Part shown: positions 1 through 8,614 of the stretch, in pieces
Position numbering within the stretch: position 1 is the stretch's first letter
How the letters are laid out: each line of letters starts with the position of its first letter
Assembly (NCBI RefSeq): GCF_010550675.1
Contig: NZ_JAAGOA010000020.1
Coordinates: forward strand, 1-64,000
Reading direction: 5' to 3'
DNA from: Phytoactinopolyspora halotolerans
GTDB taxonomy: Bacteria; Actinomycetota; Actinomycetes; Jiangellales; Jiangellaceae
Length of the DNA: 64,000 nt
The notes under the pieces: model-generated
What the model was told of the DNA's origin: nothing
Seen by the model: the letters and a program-made list of their open reading frames with translations, nothing else
The model's database searches: none
Translations under genes and position numbers: made by a program

Positions 1-1893
1 ATCGACCACATCCGGGTCGATCTGTTCCTGGGCATGCTCGACGGGAGTCTGGAAGATCTCGACGAAGACCAGATCATCACCCACATCCTCAACCACCCCT
101 TCACCGACGACACCACCACCAGCAACACCGCCGACACCAACACCAGCGGCGGAACCGACCGTCCCAGCGGCGATGGCTCCCCCACCAGCAACGGCTCCAA
201 CCGTCCCAGCAACGACCCCGACAACGGCACCGACGACGACCACGGCCACGGCGGTTCCGACACCGACGGCCCTGGCGGTTCCGACGACAGCCCCGGTCCC
301 GACGACAGCGACGGCGGTTCCGACGCTCCGGGTGGCGGTAGCGGGCCTGACGCACCCGACGACGACAACCCCGGTGACGACGGCTCCGGCGACGGTCCTG
401 GCGCCGGCGACGGTAGTCCTGGCTCTGGCGGCGGCCGCGCAGGTCGTGACTCCGGCCAGCGCGGCGGCAAGGATGATTCCTCCAGCGCTCGCACCACGAG
501 CACGAACACGTGCGATCCTCACGATGACGCGGACACGACCGGCCCTGCCGGCCAGACCGATACACCCGGTAGCGGTGCGACCAGCTCTCCCACCGACGAC
601 AACACAGCCTCGGCTGATGCGGATGGTGCAGGTGCGTCATCGTCGCGCCCTGGTGTGGGTGGTTGGTCGGTGCCGGAGTTGCGTATCGGGTTGGCGAGCC
701 TGCTCGGTGTGGACGAGCACCCCGGTGAGATACCCGCCTGGGACTTCATCCCCGCCGCCGTCGCCCGCCAGATCGCCGCACGAATGCACTCCGCGCAGTG
801 GCGGTTCGCCATCTGCAACAACGACGGACAGTTGATCCAGACCGGGATCACCACCGCCCGGCCCCGCTCACCCGACGAGCAAGCGGTGCGTCGGGATGCC
901 CGCCGCGGCGGCATCCTCGAACTGCATGTCACCATCTCGATGCTGGCCCGCCTGGCCACCCTGATCCACACCACCACCGACGGCCAGGCGGCGGATGAGC
1001 CTGCCCACACGGTGCAGGAGTGTGCCCGTTGGGCCGCGGTCATCACCGACCTCGCCCGCCAACACACCGATGCCACCGCCGGGGAGACCACCACCGGCAC
1101 CCAAACGGGTTCGAGTAACGGTTCCGGCACCGGTACGAGTCCCGGGTCCGGCACCGGTACGGGTTCCGGCAACGGAGCGGGTTCCGGCAACGGAGCGGGT
1201 TCCGGCAACGGAGCGGGTTCCGGCAACGGAGCGGGTTCCGGCAACGGAGCGGGTTCCGGTATCGGCACGGCCAATGGCGCCGGTACAGGTGACGGTGCCG
1301 ACGGGGACGCGGGGGTGCGTCGGCGTCGCGCTGGGGCGGGGCTGCGCCGACACATCCAGATCCGGGACCGCTGCTGCACGCACCCGACCTGCCGGATGCC
1401 CGCCGTACGCACCGACCAAGACCACGAACACGAATTCTGCCTCGGCGGACTCACCGTCGCGGGCAACCTGGCCTGCCTATGCCGCCACGACCACCGCCTA
1501 CGCCACGACGGCGGCTGGAAAGCCCACCGCCCCGACACCGGCACCACCATCTGGCACAGCCCGCTCGGACACCGCTACACCAACCGCGCCCCAGCGATCA
1601 TCCCCACCCTGCCCAACCCCCACCCCGCAACCACCAGGAACGACCACCACACCAACGACGACAGTGACGATGCCGGCGACGGCGGGCACGGCAGTAAGGC
1701 GCGTGTGGCCGAGAAACTACGCCGCATCCGCCACGCCACCACCGCAACCGCCGACCAAGGCAACCGCAACGCTGACAGCGCCGATCACGCTTCGGACCGT
1801 GAGGGCACTACGGAACCCGCTGACATGACGAACAGTACCACCGCCCAACGCCTCAGCGTCCGCCCCGAAGACGACGAAATACCGCCCTTCTGA
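1..1893 (+). CDS. DUF222/HNH-endonuclease domain protein (5' end outside window)
   Basis: The frame is open from base 1, so the true N-terminus lies outside the window. The first ATG is at 34, but the codons before it (IRVDLFLG) already read like the DUF222 helical domain. That domain resumes after an insert (WSVPELRIGLASLLG, near nt 660) and a C-terminal HNH motif follows at about nt 1370-1510: CTHPTC, then DHEHEF, then GNLACLCRHDHRLRH. About 180 Asp/Gly/Ser/Thr-rich residues (nt 100-645) split the DUF222 part, and a GSGNGA array (nt 1162-1251) sits before HNH. Such proteins are multicopy in actinobacteria and presumed nucleases; no substrate is known. The family call is firm, the activity is inferred. 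Confidence 0.88.
   Translation: MDHIRVDLFLGMLDGSLEDLDEDQIITHILNHPFTDDTTTSNTADTNTSGGTDRPSGDGSPTSNGSNRPSNDPDNGTDDDHGHGGSDTDGPGGSDDSPGPDDSDGGSDAPGGGSGPDAPDDDNPGDDGSGDGPGAGDGSPGSGGGRAGRDSGQRGGKDDSSSARTTSTNTCDPHDDADTTGPAGQTDTPGSGATSSPTDDNTASADADGAGASSSRPGVGGWSVPELRIGLASLLGVDEHPGEIPAWDFIPAAVARQIAARMHSAQWRFAICNNDGQLIQTGITTARPRSPDEQAVRRDARRGGILELHVTISMLARLATLIHTTTDGQAADEPAHTVQECARWAAVITDLARQHTDATAGETTTGTQTGSSNGSGTGTSPGSGTGTGSGNGAGSGNGAGSGNGAGSGNGAGSGNGAGSGIGTANGAGTGDGADGDAGVRRRRAGAGLRRHIQIRDRCCTHPTCRMPAVRTDQDHEHEFCLGGLTVAGNLACLCRHDHRLRHDGGWKAHRPDTGTTIWHSPLGHRYTNRAPAIIPTLPNPHPATTRNDHHTNDDSDDAGDGGHGSKARVAEKLRRIRHATTATADQGNRNADSADHASDREGTTEPADMTNSTTAQRLSVRPEDDEIPPF
1162..1251 (+). repeat. 18-bp tandem repeat, five perfect copies
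   Basis: Five identical copies of ggttccggcaacggagcg lie head to tail, followed by a partial sixth. They are in frame and encode (GSGNGA)n, a flexible linker before the HNH domain. Perfect identity suggests recent slippage expansion, so copy number probably varies between strains. Confidence 0.95.
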
Positions 1894-1917
1894 CAGGCTG
1901 ACGTGTGCGGGAATGGG

Positions 1918-2364
1918 CTAGCCGATGGTGGGCCGGTTCTCGTAGGGCGTGGAGAGGACGATCATCGTACGAGTCGACACATTGGCCGACGAGCGGATCC
2001 GCGCGAGCAGATCCTCGAGAGCCACCGGCCGCTCGACGCGCACCTTAAGGATGTAGTTCTCGTCTCCGGCGACCGAGTAGCACGCCTCGATCTCGGTAAT
2101 GTCGGCGAGCCTGTCCGGTGAGTCGTCGGGCTGGCTCGGATCGATGGGCTTGATCGAGATGAACGCGGTCAACGGCAGGCCCAGCGCCTCGTGGTCGACC
2201 ACCGCGGTGTAGCCGCGGATGACGCCCCGCTCTTCGAGTCTGCGGACGCGCTGATGCACCGCCGACGTCGACAATCCGGTGGCCTTACCCAGGTCGGTGA
2301 AGCTCATCCTGCCGTCACGCAGGAGCAGCGACACGATCTGCCTGTCGATATCCTCCACGCGCAT
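1918..2364 (-). CDS. Lrp/AsnC-family transcriptional regulator
   Basis: The 148-residue product has the usual two-part Lrp/AsnC layout: an N-terminal winged helix (DRQIVSLLLRDGRMSFTDLG, then GLSTSAVHQRVRRLEERGVI) and a C-terminal RAM/ligand-sensing domain (YSVAGDENYILKVRV). Length is typical. It is transcribed divergently from the aminotransferase at 2468 with a 103-bp gap, so it may regulate that gene and itself in response to an amino acid; this is inference. A TANNNT hexamer (TACAGT, 2370-2365) lies directly before the ATG, which would put transcription start near the in-frame GTG at 2358. The message may therefore be leaderless and two codons shorter. Confidence 0.93.
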   Translation of the reverse strand: MRVEDIDRQIVSLLLRDGRMSFTDLGKATGLSTSAVHQRVRRLEERGVIRGYTAVVDHEALGLPLTAFISIKPIDPSQPDDSPDRLADITEIEACYSVAGDENYILKVRVERPVALEDLLARIRSSANVSTRTMIVLSTPYENRPTIG

Positions 2365-2467
2365 ACTGTAGACGCTCAGCCGAATCGCCGCTCCTGAACT
2401 AACTGGGCGTGGCGTGCAATCGTGACGAGTCCGTTAGTGGCCGGCATGTCCGTGGGAGGATCGCCTT

Positions 2468-3520
2468 GTGGACATCGAAGCAGCCCAGAGGCTATTCACA
2501 CCGGACCCAGGCTGGCTCAACACGGCCAGTTACGGGCTCCCGCCCACGCCTGCATGGGAGGCCTTGCAGACAGCGCTACATGAGTGGCGGTGTGGGCGTA
2601 CGTCGTGGAAGGGGTGGGGCGAGGCGACCGGACACGCCCGGGAGACGTTCGCCCGCCTGGTGAACGTGCCGGTGTCGGACGTCTCCATCGGTGCTCAGGT
2701 CTCGCAGATGCTGGCCGTGATCGCATCTTCCATGCCGGAAGGCACCCAGGTGGTGGTACCAGAGGAAGAGTTCACCTCGAACCTCTTTCCGTGGCTCGTC
2801 CAACAACGGCGGGGCCTGGATGTCCGTCCGGTACCGGCGGCGGACCTCGCGAACGTCGTCACCGCCGAGACTGGTGTGATCGCCTTCAGCCTGGTCCAAT
2901 CCGCCACCGGGGCGGTCGCCGACGTCGACGCGATCACCGCTGCGGCCGCCGAGGCAGGAGCCGTGACTGTCGCCGACGCGACCCAAGCGTGCGGTTGGCT
3001 TCCGGTGGACGCGAGCCGTTACGACGCCACCGTCGTCGGCGCCTACAAGTGGCTGCTCTCTCCGCGTGGAACGGCGTTCCTGGTCACCAAACCTGAGCTA
3101 CGTAGCACGTTGGTACCGTCGCAGGCGGGCTGGTGGGCGGGCGAGGACCCGCATGCCTCCTACTACGGCCCACCGCTGCGGCTGGCCGACGACGCCCGTT
3201 CCCTGGATATCTCACCAGCATGGTTCAGCTGGGTCGGCACCGCTCCGGCGCTGGAGCTGGTCGAGCAGGTCGGGATCGACTCGATCCACGCGCACGACGT
3301 CGCGCTGGCCAACCGGTTCCGGGCGGGCTTAGGCATGGACGCCGGCGATTCGGCCATCGTCTCGGCCGACGTTCCGGATGCGGAGCGACGTCTGGAGGCG
3401 GCAGGGGTACGAGCTGCGGTGCGCGGCGGCCGGCTCCGCGCGTCGTTCCATCTCTACAACACCAGTGACGACGTCGACATGGCGCTGGACGCCCTCACCG
3501 CTGACACGACGCCTGCCTAG
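2468..3520 (+). CDS. PLP-dependent aminotransferase class V family protein
   Basis: The 350-residue fold type I PLP enzyme belongs to the NifS/isopenicillin N epimerase-like class V group. The PLP lysine is K194 in GAYKWLLSPRGTAFL, and the preceding VADATQACGWLPVDA strand carries the cofactor-binding Asp and Gln. The start is GTG, supported by GGGAGGA at 2454-2460. Which amino donor or sulfur substrate it uses cannot be read from the sequence. A regulator of the Lrp family is divergent upstream. The TAG stop shares the palindrome CTAG (3517-3520) with the stop codon of the converging ribosomal protection gene. Confidence 0.88.
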   Translation: MDIEAAQRLFTPDPGWLNTASYGLPPTPAWEALQTALHEWRCGRTSWKGWGEATGHARETFARLVNVPVSDVSIGAQVSQMLAVIASSMPEGTQVVVPEEEFTSNLFPWLVQQRRGLDVRPVPAADLANVVTAETGVIAFSLVQSATGAVADVDAITAAAAEAGAVTVADATQACGWLPVDASRYDATVVGAYKWLLSPRGTAFLVTKPELRSTLVPSQAGWWAGEDPHASYYGPPLRLADDARSLDISPAWFSWVGTAPALELVEQVGIDSIHAHDVALANRFRAGLGMDAGDSAIVSADVPDAERRLEAAGVRAAVRGGRLRASFHLYNTSDDVDMALDALTADTTPA

Positions 3521-5505
3521 ACACGACGCGTCGTGTGCAGCAAGTAGGCCTGTCGGTCCAGCGGGTTCACCCCGATGCGCGCCCGTTCCGGTACCGGCGC
3601 CCGCACCGGCGCATAGTGATCGAACGCTGTCTCCAACACCGCCTCGCCACGCGTCAGGGCTGGTAGGCGCTGCTGCAAGGTGTGCACGCGTGCGGCGGGG
3701 ATGTGCCCATCGATCACATACGCCTCTCCCCTAGCCTCCTGCTGCCGCGGGATCGCTCCCAGGCTCGCCAGCGCCGGCGCCAGGCTGCCGTAGACATCGC
3801 GCGGAGACTCCAGCCGGAACCGATGCATCGGCTCGAAGACCCCGGTACCCGCCTCTTTCAGCGCTGCCATCAGCACCAGCGGAGTGAGCAGCCGGAAGTC
3901 CGCACCGGTGCTCGACATGCTCTTGTCGAAACCCTGGTGTGCATGGCTCTGCCGGGGTGCGTAGCCGGAGTGGGTCATGGTCACCCGGCAGTCGGTCACC
4001 TCCCACCCGTGCAGGCCCTCACGCAACGTCTCATACACCGTGTCCTCGACCGCTTTCAGGAACGCCGGAGGCAACGCTCCTAGCTCGAACTCGATGCCGA
4101 AGGTGACGCCGGCGCCCACCGGTGCAGGCTCGACACGCAGCCCGACCGTGGCGAGGAACGGGTTGGGCTCGACGTAGATCGTCTCGACCGCCCACCCCCT
4201 GCTCACAGGACGCTCGATGCAGATGGTGGTGGTCTCACGGAACGACACCGCCAGGCCGAACTCGTCCGCGAGGGTCGCTTGAATGACTTCCTTCTGCACC
4301 TCTCCATAGAGGGAGACCGATATCTCCTGCCGGAGATCATCCTGCCGCACGTCGATCAGCGGGTCCTGCTCAGCCAGCTGCGCGAGTGCCGAGTGCACAG
4401 CGCCCCGGTCCACGCCGTCGACAGGCACGACGACGGCCTCCAGCGACGGCGGGGCGAAATAGTGTTCGTCCCTAGCCGTGTGCCCTGCGCCGACCGCGTC
4501 GCCCACCTGAACGTCGTTCAGGCCCCAGAGCTTGCCGATCTGGCCTGCCCGTACGCAGGAACGCTCGATCTCCTTGCCTTGGTGGAAGACCGTGATTCTG
4601 GTGACCTTCGCCTCGGCGCTGCCGTCGCCGAACCGCACGCGTTCCCGCGTCCGCACGGCGCCGGTATGCATCCGGACATAGGCCACCTTTTCCCCTCGCG
4701 GGCCGCGTTCGACCTTGAACACCTTCGCAGCGACGTCCGCCTCGTGATCTCCGACGACGGCCGGCAACAGCTCTCGGATGGCCGCTGTCAACGGCTCTAT
4801 CCCGGCCCCGGTGATCGCCGAGCCGAACAGCACCGGATACACCAAGCTCTGCGCGGTATGTCTCGCGAGAGCGCGGCGCAACCGGCCGTGCGCAACGTCG
4901 GTTCCGTTGACGTATGCGGTCAGCAGCGCGTCGTCGTTCTCTGCGAGCAGCTCGAGCAACCGGATGTTGAACCCTTGGTCCGTGGGATCGAACGGCCGCG
5001 TGGCGGCGTCCCTGGTGCCGATGCGGTCCACGGCGACAAGCGGTGCGATCGCGGTAGACAGCCGCTCGGACACCTCGCGCAACACGCCGTCGTCGCGGGC
5101 ACCGGTCCGGTCGATCTTATTCACGAAGATCAACGTGGGTACGCGAAGGCGCTGCAGCGTCCGCATCAACACCCGGGTCTGCGGTTGCACGCCTTCGACC
5201 GCGGAGACGACCAGGACGGCGCCGTCGAGTACATTCAGTACTCGTTCTACCTCGGCGATGAAGTCCGGGTGACCGGGGGTGTCGATCAGATTGACCGTGA
5301 CGTCGTCGAGGGTGAACGAGACGACGGCGGACTTGATGGTGATGCCCCGCTGCCGCTCCAGCGCGAGCGAGTCGGTGGTGGTGTTGCCGTCATCGACGCT
5401 GCCGATCGTGTCGATGACACCGGCCGCATAAAGCAGCCGCTCGGTCAGGCTGGTCTTACCGGCGTCGACATGGGCCAGGATTCCCAGGTTCAGTGTGCGT
5501 GCCAA
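3517..5505 (-). CDS. OtrA/TetM-like ribosomal protection GTPase
   Basis: This 662-residue translation GTPase matches tetracycline ribosomal protection proteins rather than EF-G. G1 is AHVDAGKT (about residues 11-18), switch I keeps RGITI, G3 is DTPGHPDF and G4 is NKID. The C-terminal half carries the domain IV/V signature of the OtrA branch (DKSMSSTGADFRLLTPLVL). Proteins of this class evict tetracycline from the 30S A site. The chosen start is TTG at 5505, giving the canonical opening TLNLGILAHVDAGKT, with an AGGGG ribosome site upstream. A TetR-type gene lies upstream on the same strand, 169 bp away. Actual resistance is not shown; many soil actinobacteria carry such intrinsic homologues. 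Confidence 0.88.
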   Translation of the reverse strand: MARTLNLGILAHVDAGKTSLTERLLYAAGVIDTIGSVDDGNTTTDSLALERQRGITIKSAVVSFTLDDVTVNLIDTPGHPDFIAEVERVLNVLDGAVLVVSAVEGVQPQTRVLMRTLQRLRVPTLIFVNKIDRTGARDDGVLREVSERLSTAIAPLVAVDRIGTRDAATRPFDPTDQGFNIRLLELLAENDDALLTAYVNGTDVAHGRLRRALARHTAQSLVYPVLFGSAITGAGIEPLTAAIRELLPAVVGDHEADVAAKVFKVERGPRGEKVAYVRMHTGAVRTRERVRFGDGSAEAKVTRITVFHQGKEIERSCVRAGQIGKLWGLNDVQVGDAVGAGHTARDEHYFAPPSLEAVVVPVDGVDRGAVHSALAQLAEQDPLIDVRQDDLRQEISVSLYGEVQKEVIQATLADEFGLAVSFRETTTICIERPVSRGWAVETIYVEPNPFLATVGLRVEPAPVGAGVTFGIEFELGALPPAFLKAVEDTVYETLREGLHGWEVTDCRVTMTHSGYAPRQSHAHQGFDKSMSSTGADFRLLTPLVLMAALKEAGTGVFEPMHRFRLESPRDVYGSLAPALASLGAIPRQQEARGEAYVIDGHIPAARVHTLQQRLPALTRGEAVLETAFDHYAPVRAPVPERARIGVNPLDRQAYLLHTTRRV
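3521..3536. repeat. 16-bp perfect palindrome at convergent gene ends
   Basis: acacgacgcgtcgtgt reads identically on both strands, immediately after the shared CTAG stop palindrome. It lies inside the last codons of the leftward ribosomal protection gene. It could form a short stem downstream of the aminotransferase, but the stem is brief and no U-run follows, so a terminator role is only a guess. Confidence 0.5.
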
Positions 5506-5674
5506 ACGTCATGTCCCCTGCGTGAAGTACGGATCGGGTCTGGGTAGACATGAACGTCCGGCGCATTACCACTCCTGCTGTCGTCGACTCGGCCAGTTAC
5601 CAGTGCGCAGCAAGTTCAGCAGACCGGTAGCGGTACGGACAACTGATTTTCCCCTCCGTCGCCTCCGCTGCCGG

Positions 5675-6298
5675 TCACCGCCCATCGCCGGTGGAACCAT
5701 CGTCGCCGGCCGCAGGGACGACGAGCCCGGCGACGACGGTCCGGGCAAGCGACCGAGCACGCTCCGCCGGTTCGTCCGCCGACTCGTCGTAGAAGTGACG
5801 GTAGAAGGCATCCTGGAAGCATGCGCCGAGCAGCAGCGCTGCTGCCGCGTCCACATCGACGTCCGGCCGTACCCGACCGTGCTGGCGCTCCGATTCCAGA
5901 TACGTACGCAAGGCGAGATTGACGTGTCGTGGGCCGGCACCGTGTCGCTGCAGGCCGTCGCGGTAGGCCGCGAGCAACCGGCGCTCGCTGAACAGCCCCA
6001 TCGCCATCGGGAAGCCTTGTTCATAGAAGCGCAACGCAGCAGCGGCCACGTCACGCAGATTCTCCTCGACGCTGCCCTTTCCCACCCGCTCCGGCAGGCC
6101 CTGCAGCACACTACCCAGATCCGGCAGACGCTCGTTCAGCACGGCAGTGAAGATCGCCACTTTATCCGGGAAATGCTTGTAGAGCGTCGCTTCGGAGAAA
6201 CCTGCGCGACTCGCGATCTCCTTGGTGGTCGCGCGTGCGATGCCATCGCCGCGCATGATCTGCGCCGCTGCGTCCAAGATGCGATCGCGTGTCGTCAC
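5675..6298 (-). CDS. TetR-family transcriptional regulator
   Basis: The 207-residue protein has an N-terminal TetR helix-turn-helix (TTKEIASRAGFSEATLYKHF, about residues 24-43) and a helical C-terminal ligand domain of the AcrR_C type. The start is GTG with a strong AGGAGG five bases upstream. It is divergent from the NAD(P)-binding gene at 6402, and the 103-bp gap holds two identical-consensus direct repeats between back-to-back TTGACA boxes, so it very likely represses itself and that gene. The ribosomal protection gene lies 169 bp downstream on the same strand and could be read through from it. The ligand is unknown. Confidence 0.93.
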   Translation of the reverse strand: MTTRDRILDAAAQIMRGDGIARATTKEIASRAGFSEATLYKHFPDKVAIFTAVLNERLPDLGSVLQGLPERVGKGSVEENLRDVAAAALRFYEQGFPMAMGLFSERRLLAAYRDGLQRHGAGPRHVNLALRTYLESERQHGRVRPDVDVDAAAALLLGACFQDAFYRHFYDESADEPAERARSLARTVVAGLVVPAAGDDGSTGDGR

Positions 6299-6307
6299 GT
6301 GGCCCTC

Positions 6308-6371
6308 CTTGACAGGTTAGTAAGCGTTCACCATCCTAGTAGTTGGTAAGTATTCACTCACCCCTGTCAAG
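6308..6371. promoter_or_regulatory. Divergent promoter with paired TetR operators
   Basis: Two copies of the 16-mer GTTRGTAAGYRTTCAC lie at 6316-6331 and 6342-6357, exactly 26 bp apart. They are enclosed by CTTGACAGG (6308-6316) and its inverse CCTGTCAAG (6363-6371), so each strand offers a TTGACA -35 box pointing at its gene. TAGTAG/TACTAG near 6337-6343 may serve as -10 on both strands. The geometry fits a self-repressing TetR switch; which protein binds is inferred. Confidence 0.7.
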
Positions 6372-6401
6372 GGCATAGCCACCGCTATTTCGAGGAGACG
6401 C

Positions 6402-7034
6402 ATGAAACTCGTCATCATCGGAGCAACCGGGCGCACCGGCCGGCATCTCGTTCAGCAAGCGTTGGATCGCGGATACACCGTCACCGCACCGGTCCGGCAT
6501 CCGGAGAAACTGGCCGACGTGCGGCACGAGCGTTTGACCACGGTCGAGGCCGACATCATGGACCCGGGCGGTCTGGCGCCGCATCTGCGGGAACACAATG
6601 CCGTCCTGTCCACGCTGGGCCCCACACGAGGCGGACCTGCCACCGTCTGCGCGGACGGCACCCGGGCAATCGTGGAAGCGATGTACGACGCCGGTCCCCG
6701 CCGGTTGGTCACGGTCAGCGTGGCGGCCGCACACACCGCCGGCGACGGCCCGTTCACCCGCCTGTTCGTCAAGCCGATGCTCAGGATCATGCTGCGTCGC
6801 TCGATCGCCGATGCGCTCGAGATGGAGCGCATTCTGCAGAGCAGCGCTCTGGACTGGACGACGTTGCGGCCCCCGATGCTCACCGGCCGGCCGTTCACCG
6901 GCGAGTACCGTACTCGGCTGGGCCTGAATGTGCGCGGCGGCTACCGGATTGCGCGCGCGGACCTCGCACACGCGATCCTCGCCGCCGTTGAGGAGCCGAA
7001 TGCCGTTCGGACAGCCGTCGGCGTCGCGGCCTGA
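6402..7034 (+). CDS. NAD(P)-binding (SDR_a5/NmrA-like) oxidoreductase
   Basis: The 210-residue protein opens with a Rossmann nucleotide site (KLVIIGATGRTGRHLVQQAL), in the GxxGxxG form of atypical short-chain dehydrogenases, followed by VRHPEKL for phosphate contact. The C-terminal TLRPPMLTG strand is typical of NAD(P)H-binding/biliverdin reductase B-like proteins. A GAGGAG ribosome site precedes the ATG. It sits under the TetR-controlled divergent promoter, which suggests induction by a small redox-active or toxic compound. The substrate is not predictable. Confidence 0.9.
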   Translation: MKLVIIGATGRTGRHLVQQALDRGYTVTAPVRHPEKLADVRHERLTTVEADIMDPGGLAPHLREHNAVLSTLGPTRGGPATVCADGTRAIVEAMYDAGPRRLVTVSVAAAHTAGDGPFTRLFVKPMLRIMLRRSIADALEMERILQSSALDWTTLRPPMLTGRPFTGEYRTRLGLNVRGGYRIARADLAHAILAAVEEPNAVRTAVGVAA

Positions 7035-7133
7035 GAGGACGGCGCGGTGCCGTAACGAACTCCCCGCGCCGCGCCGTCGAACCGGCTGGCATCTCCCCGT
7101 GCCGCAGCGCCATCCTGTGGTAGAGAGGCCGGA

Positions 7134-8558
7134 ATGGACATCGTTGAGGAGCGCCCGTACCGCTTCCGTGTCGAGCGGCACGGTGACATGCGCGTGCCCG
7201 GCGTCGTCTTCGCCTCGCGGGCGCTGATCCCCGATGCCCGTGCCGACAAGTCACTCGAACAGGTGGCGAACGTGGCTACCCTGCCGGGAATCGTCGAGGC
7301 GTCATATGCCATGCCGGACATCCACTGGGGGTACGGCTTCCCCATCGGGGGCGTCGCCGCCACCGACGTCACCGACGGCGGAGTGGTGTCGCCGGGCGGC
7401 GTCGGGTTCGACATCTCGTGTGGGGTCAGGCTGCTGGCGGCTGACCTCACCCGCGACCGAATGCCGCCACCGGTGCTGAACGACCTGATGGACCGGCTCG
7501 ACGAAGGTACGCCGCGCGGACTCGGCAAGGGCGCCGTGTGGCCGGCGCGAGACTCTGGAAGACACCTGCGCGGCGTGCTGGAGAGCGGCGCCCGCTACCT
7601 GGTCGAGCTCGGCCACGGTGTCCGACGCGATCTGGACCGGTGTGAGGACGGTGGTGGCGTCGCCGACGCCCAGCCCGAGCACGTCAGTGCGCGGGCCATC
7701 GAGCGCGGCCGCGACCAGCTGGGCAGCCTGGGCTCCGGAAACCACTTCCTGGAGGTCCAAGTTGTCGACGAGGTTCACGACGAGCGCATCGCCGCGGCCT
7801 TCGGGCTCCGCGCCGGCCAGGTGTGTGTGATGATCCACTGCGGTTCACGCGGGCTCGGGCACCAGGTGTGCACCGATCACGTCCGCACCATGGAGCGGAC
7901 CATGGGCCGGTACGGCATCACGGTGCCGGACCGGCAGCTCGCCTGTGTGCCGGTCGATTCGTCGGAGGGACGTGCCTACATGGGTGCGATGGCGGCCGCG
8001 GCGAACTACGGCCGGGCCAACCGGCACCTGCTCGGTGAATCCGTCCGGCGCGCCTTCCACGCCGTGGCCGGCACGGACGTGGAGCTCGTGTACGACGTGT
8101 CGCACAACCTGGCCAAGCTCGAACGGCACCAGATCGACGGCCGGGAGCGCGAGCTGTGCGTACACCGCAAGGGAGCCACCCGGGCGCTTCCGCCGGCGCA
8201 TCCCGAGCTGCCAGGTGATCTTGCCACGGTAGGTCAGCCGGTCCTGATCCCGGGGACTATGGGGACATCGTCATACGTACTGGCCGGCGTGCCGGGCGGC
8301 GGCGCGTTCTACTCCACCTGCCACGGCGCGGGACGGGTGCAGAGCAGGAACCAGGCGGCCAAGGCGGTGAATGGCCGCACGCTCCGTGACCAGATGGAGG
8401 CCGGCGGCGTCGCGGTGCGCGGTACATCGTGGAAAGGCCTGGCGGAAGAGGCGCCCACGGCATACAAGGACGTATCCGAGGTGGTGACCGTGAGCGAACG
8501 GGCCGGGCTGGCAGCGCTGGTGGCGCGGTTGGTGCCCATCGGCGTGCTGAAGGGCTGA
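7134..8558 (+). CDS. rtcB: RtcB family RNA ligase
   Basis: RtcB joins RNA 2',3'-cyclic phosphate (or 3'-phosphate) and 5'-OH ends using GTP and Mn2+. The 474-residue protein shows the family's metal and nucleotide motifs in order: [13 protein letters not shown] (metal Cys), [39 protein letters not shown] and STCHGAGR with the guanylylated His. It is at the upper end of bacterial RtcB lengths. The start has GAGAGG five bases upstream. Archease, the factor that lets RtcB turn over, is encoded convergently just 52 bp beyond the stop. A role in tRNA or stress-cleaved RNA repair is likely; the actual substrate in this organism is unknown. Confidence 0.95.
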   Translation: MDIVEERPYRFRVERHGDMRVPGVVFASRALIPDARADKSLEQVANVATLPGIVEASYAMPDIHWGYGFPIGGVAATDVTDGGVVSPGGVGFDISCGVRLLAADLTRDRMPPPVLNDLMDRLDEGTPRGLGKGAVWPARDSGRHLRGVLESGARYLVELGHGVRRDLDRCEDGGGVADAQPEHVSARAIERGRDQLGSLGSGNHFLEVQVVDEVHDERIAAAFGLRAGQVCVMIHCGSRGLGHQVCTDHVRTMERTMGRYGITVPDRQLACVPVDSSEGRAYMGAMAAAANYGRANRHLLGESVRRAFHAVAGTDVELVYDVSHNLAKLERHQIDGRERELCVHRKGATRALPPAHPELPGDLATVGQPVLIPGTMGTSSYVLAGVPGGGAFYSTCHGAGRVQSRNQAAKAVNGRTLRDQMEAGGVAVRGTSWKGLAEEAPTAYKDVSEVVTVSERAGLAALVARLVPIGVLKG

Positions 8559-8566
8559 ACGGCTGA

Positions 8567-8614
8567 CCGGCTAGACCGCGGCGGTCGCCGGCTAGGCGTC
8601 GGCAGGCCGGCTAG
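8567..8614. repeat. Three CCGGCTAG repeats between rtcB and archease
   Basis: The octamer CCGGCTAG occurs at 8567-8574, 8588-8595 and 8607-8614, spaced 21 and 19 bp. The last copy contains the archease TAG stop. A short dyad gaccgcggcggtc lies between copies one and two. This fills the whole gap between the converging genes and may contribute to termination, but its stem is too tight to be convincing. Confidence 0.5.
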
